Assembly: GCA_964057225.1 (NCBI GenBank)
Contig: OZ059895.1
Span: 21,772,688-21,836,687, forward strand
Direction: 5' to 3'
DNA length: 64,000 nucleotides
Source: Auanema rhodensis
Lineage: Eukaryota > Nematoda > Chromadorea > Rhabditida > Rhabditidae
Shown: one piece after another, positions 63,904-64,000 of the stretch
Layout of the letters: each line of letters starts with the position of its first letter
Position numbering within the stretch: the first letter of the stretch is position 1
Translations under genes and position numbers: made by a program
Notes under the pieces: generated by a model
Seen by the model: only the letters and a program-made list of their open reading frames with translations
Databases searched by the model: none
Told to the model about the DNA's origin: nothing

Positions 63904-64000
63904 CGATCTGTGTTATCAGATTTGCGCTAGCTTAAAAATGCACCGAGATATCAACTGATATAAGTTCACACTTACATCCTCGATTTTCACCCTGAAGAAT
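63904..64000. repeat. Partial monomer 183, cut by the window end
   Basis: The first 97 bp of a further unit, with A60 and cttacatcc as in monomers 168 and 173. The array evidently continues beyond the window, and nothing at position 1 suggests a left edge either. Confidence 0.97.

Larger units (their letters stand above)
1..64000. repeat. 351-bp tandem satellite array, 182 full monomers plus a partial
   Basis: The same 351-bp unit recurs head to tail from the first to the last base, with no inversion and no foreign insertion. Taking the cgatctgtg/cggtctgtg motif as unit start, monomer k begins at 1+351(k-1) for k=1-81. After that the offset from this formula is -1 (k=82-84), -2 (85-88), -3 (89-92), -4 (93-122), -5 (123-124), +5 (125-128), +4 (129-130), +14 (131-134), +13 (135-136), +23 (137-146), +22 (147-153) and +21 (154-183). 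The offsets come from nine 1-bp deletions and three 10-bp insertions. Copies differ mainly at about 20 recurrent sites, so neighbours are usually only a few substitutions apart. No open frame longer than 65 codons exists. Length, AT richness and homogeneity are typical of (peri)centromeric satellite; location and species are inferred, not shown. Confidence 0.99.
57937..64000. repeat. Domain VII: taacgcatc / gtacagtg monomers, monomers 166-183
   Basis: Many monomers here carry taacgcatc and gtagtacag, neither of which I saw elsewhere in the window. Other local forms are gccgtgaaa, gatattcaag, gcgttttcc with attgtag, ttttgagct and caattgat. Monomer 166 is the transition: a domain VI start (T60, cttacatcc) with a domain VII right half. 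A precursor-like attgtag/ttttgagct monomer also occurs at 28081-28430. Confidence 0.88.

Noticed and set aside
1-64000. CRISPR-like array of direct repeats
   Set aside because: The whole 351-bp unit repeats, with no short repeat/unique spacer alternation and no cas genes.
1-64000. Tandemly repeated rRNA, histone or snRNA genes
   Set aside because: The unit is too short and AT-rich, has no open frame of histone size, and shows no rRNA or snRNA motifs that I recognise.
1-64000. Transposon-derived tandem (Helitron, MITE or LTR repeat)
   Set aside because: I see no terminal inverted repeats, target-site duplications, polypurine tract or primer-binding site at a consistent unit boundary. The dyads are internal. 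A remote origin from a mobile element cannot be excluded without a database search.

Overview
The whole 64-kb window is one uninterrupted satellite DNA array. I find no gene, RNA gene, transposon, CRISPR array or unique sequence in it. The repeat unit is 351 bp and every copy lies head to tail in the same orientation. Starting each unit at the cgatctgtg/cggtctgtg motif gives 182 complete monomers (1..63903) plus a 97-bp partial monomer (63904..64000). The arithmetic closes exactly: 182 x 351, plus three 10-bp insertions, minus nine single-base deletions, equals 63903.

The sequence suggests the (peri)centromeric or other constitutive heterochromatin of a eukaryote. One representative monomer has 111 G+C in 351 bp (31.6%). 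It has 12 CpG against about 8.8 expected from its base composition, so CpG is not depleted. That argues against heavy germline CpG methylation and fits an insect or other invertebrate better than a vertebrate or plant. This is inference; I do not recognise the satellite family and cannot name the species.

Layout by shared diagnostic variants: (I) 1-3159, monomers mostly with gaagaaatta and T at monomer position 60. (II) 3160-26325, a mosaic of many types with repeated modules of 3, 4, 9, 10, 11 and 18 monomers, including five copies of a marker monomer carrying gcgcaggatt. (III) 26326-34043, modules marked by cttataacc, cgatattc and cgtttttc. (IV) 34044-42467, A60 monomers organised around an A-B-C trimer (1053 bp). 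(V) 42468-48812, three tandem copies of a 2115-bp six-monomer unit. (VI) 48813-57936, three- and four-monomer units, including one copy shortened by an apparent crossover inside a monomer. (VII) 57937-64000, monomers with taacgcatc and gtacagtg, holding a 2226-bp segment duplicated at a 3159-bp (9-monomer) spacing.

The monomer is rich in short dyad symmetries: two 9-bp hairpin stems, one 6-bp stem, a near-palindrome around GATATC, a TTTTTCGAAAAA palindrome and others. A 60-bp block around one hairpin is almost invariant across the array, while an A-run about 60 bp upstream is the variation hotspot. There is no CENP-B box. The likely roles are structural: a substrate for centromeric or heterochromatic chromatin and for recombination-driven turnover. 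No protein-coding function is supported.
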